27,500 bases of DNA from Glandiceps talaboti (taxonomy: Eukaryota > Hemichordata > Enteropneusta > Spengelidae). This document shows, one piece after another, positions 26,463-27,500 of the stretch; position 1 is the stretch's first letter, and each line of letters starts with the position of its first letter. Both the position numbers and the translations under genes were made by a program. The stretch covers positions 23,436,225 to 23,463,724 of the forward strand of contig NC_135557.1 of assembly GCF_964340395.1 (NCBI RefSeq). Direction: 5' to 3'. The notes under the pieces are model-generated. The model was not told the origin of the DNA. It ran no database searches and saw nothing but the letters and a program-made list of their open reading frames with translations.

Positions 26463-27293
26463 GTAATGTAATCCGCGTATTCAAGGACGCTTGGATTTGT
26501 CAAAACTGAGCAATGGAATCAGTAAGTGTACAAAGACTTAAAATACATGATTGATAAATGTAACTTTTCGTAGTGTACTTCATTTAACAGTACAATGTGA
26601 TGTATATCATTGTCAAGTAGTAAATTTATAGTCATACTAAACATGTCTGAGATATTCAATTCAAATTGTAAAACAAGGATTAAATTTGAAATCTCAGGGG
26701 ATAGAAGTGATTAATAATTGTTCAGAACATTGTTTCTACATACACCAGAGGTAAGTAGATTCTAAAGTAAACTTTATATAATATAACGCCTAAAACTTGT
26801 CACCCTGTCTTTCGAGTGAATCCAGAAAAACATATAATTAGATTCTTAGTAAATAAATAAACAAGTAAATAAAGGACCCTTGTAAAGCTTTAAGTTTTCT
26901 GTGTTTAGTAACCGTTAATATATTTATCCAGCGGTTAAAATGTTGACGTACTATATTTGAACAAAAAGATGTGTTCAATGTTGTCGTAGGTGGCAGCCTA
27001 CTATTGTAAATGAATACAATGGTTGGTCTGAGTTGCACATTGACTGATTGAAAAGATGTGATGTGATGAACTATACAACTATCACAATGAATCCGTATTG
27101 TGGGTGTATACAATTCAACGTGTCTGCTTTTCACCAGATAATATTTGTGTTCATAGAGGATATCACGACATAAGAAGTTTTACTCCATCATCTATCATTG
27201 GTCCTGAGAACTATCTACCAGAACACTACAGAACAAGAACAACAATATCGCCAGTCAGATCCAAGTTACAATAATTACATTTTCTCACTCCAG
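26463..27293. other. Probable intron or intergenic DNA
   Basis: AT-rich, no exon supported. If both downstream candidate exons are real, this is the intron between them. A minus-strand open frame at 26838-27134 has low-complexity composition and no recognisable domain. Confidence 0.35.
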
Positions 27294-27500
27294 CAATATC
27301 TCTGGTAAGACAAGTGAAAACTGCTGGGACTGACGACCTTAACTCTTTTCTTGATAGAGGGTGTAATCTTCAGCCAGTGAAATGCTGCTGCAACATTATT
27401 TTCCTAAAAAGTGGGACAGTGTCCCGCAAGTATGTTATAATGGGAGCAGCTGTCGTCCAGACTGACTCTCACTTTCCAGGAAAAAAAATACAAGTAAAAG
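27294..27500 (+). CDS. Possible exon of a downstream gene, truncated by window edge (NTR-like?)
   Basis: Open for 68 codons from a good acceptor (TTTCTCACTCCAG) to the end of the window, phase 1 in. It contains LQPVKCCCNIIFLKSG and SRKYVIMGAAVVQTDS. The C-x-C followed by a Y-(L/V)-I-M-G strand is typical of NTR domains (netrin C-terminus, sFRP, PCOLCE, TIMP). Identity is inferred from short motifs only. Confidence 0.35.

Noticed and set aside
26838-27134. 98-residue minus-strand open frame
   Set aside because: No recognisable motif, low-complexity end, and no splice or promoter context.

Overview
This window is AT-rich eukaryotic DNA from an animal. Single-domain exons are separated by GT-AG introns, and there are long microsatellites and decayed LINE retrotransposons. 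It holds no bacterial operon, rRNA, tRNA or CRISPR. The simple repeats (CATA, CTGT, CT) and the extracellular Ig-array receptor suggest an invertebrate, possibly a lophotrochozoan such as a mollusc. That placement is a guess; the sequence does not name the species.

Main structure: bases 2-14,840 form a giant, imperfect inverted repeat. Two arms of about 7.2-7.4 kb flank a unique spacer of about 210 bp near 7,431-7,637. Each arm carries the 5' half of the same gene, head to head and transcribed outward. The left arm runs off the window edge, so the palindrome may be longer.

Right gene (+ strand, 8,555-24,507) is complete as I read it. It has a signal-peptide exon, sixteen exons each encoding exactly one immunoglobulin-like domain, a transmembrane exon and two short cytoplasmic exons. 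The summed coding length is 4,674 nt including the stop, a multiple of three, giving about 1,557 residues. All 16 Ig exons are phase 1-1, so exons can be skipped or duplicated without a frame change. Most domains share an aromatic-x-D-G motif (often FWDG) after the second Cys. Ig4/6/8 (261 nt) and Ig5/7/9 (258 nt) alternate, which implies repeated duplication of a two-exon unit.

Left gene (- strand, 6,458 down to 200 and beyond) has the signal exon and Ig1-Ig7. Splicing and frames look intact, but Ig5 has lost its second canonical cysteine (Cys to Tyr), and the signal peptide has gained an Arg in its hydrophobic core.

Mobile DNA gives a relative clock. A decayed LINE with a tetranucleotide tail is present in both arms and so predates the palindrome. 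A LINE 3' end at 740-1,124 is private to the left arm, and a different LINE 3' end at 11,978-12,200 is private to the right arm. Both look younger than the inverted duplication.

Beyond the right gene (24,508-27,500) lie its 3' UTR and intergenic DNA. Two possible exons of a downstream gene (26,373-26,462 and 27,294-27,500) weakly resemble the NTR/TIMP fold. The likely overall role, cell-surface recognition or adhesion by a long Ig-array receptor, is inferred from domain architecture only.
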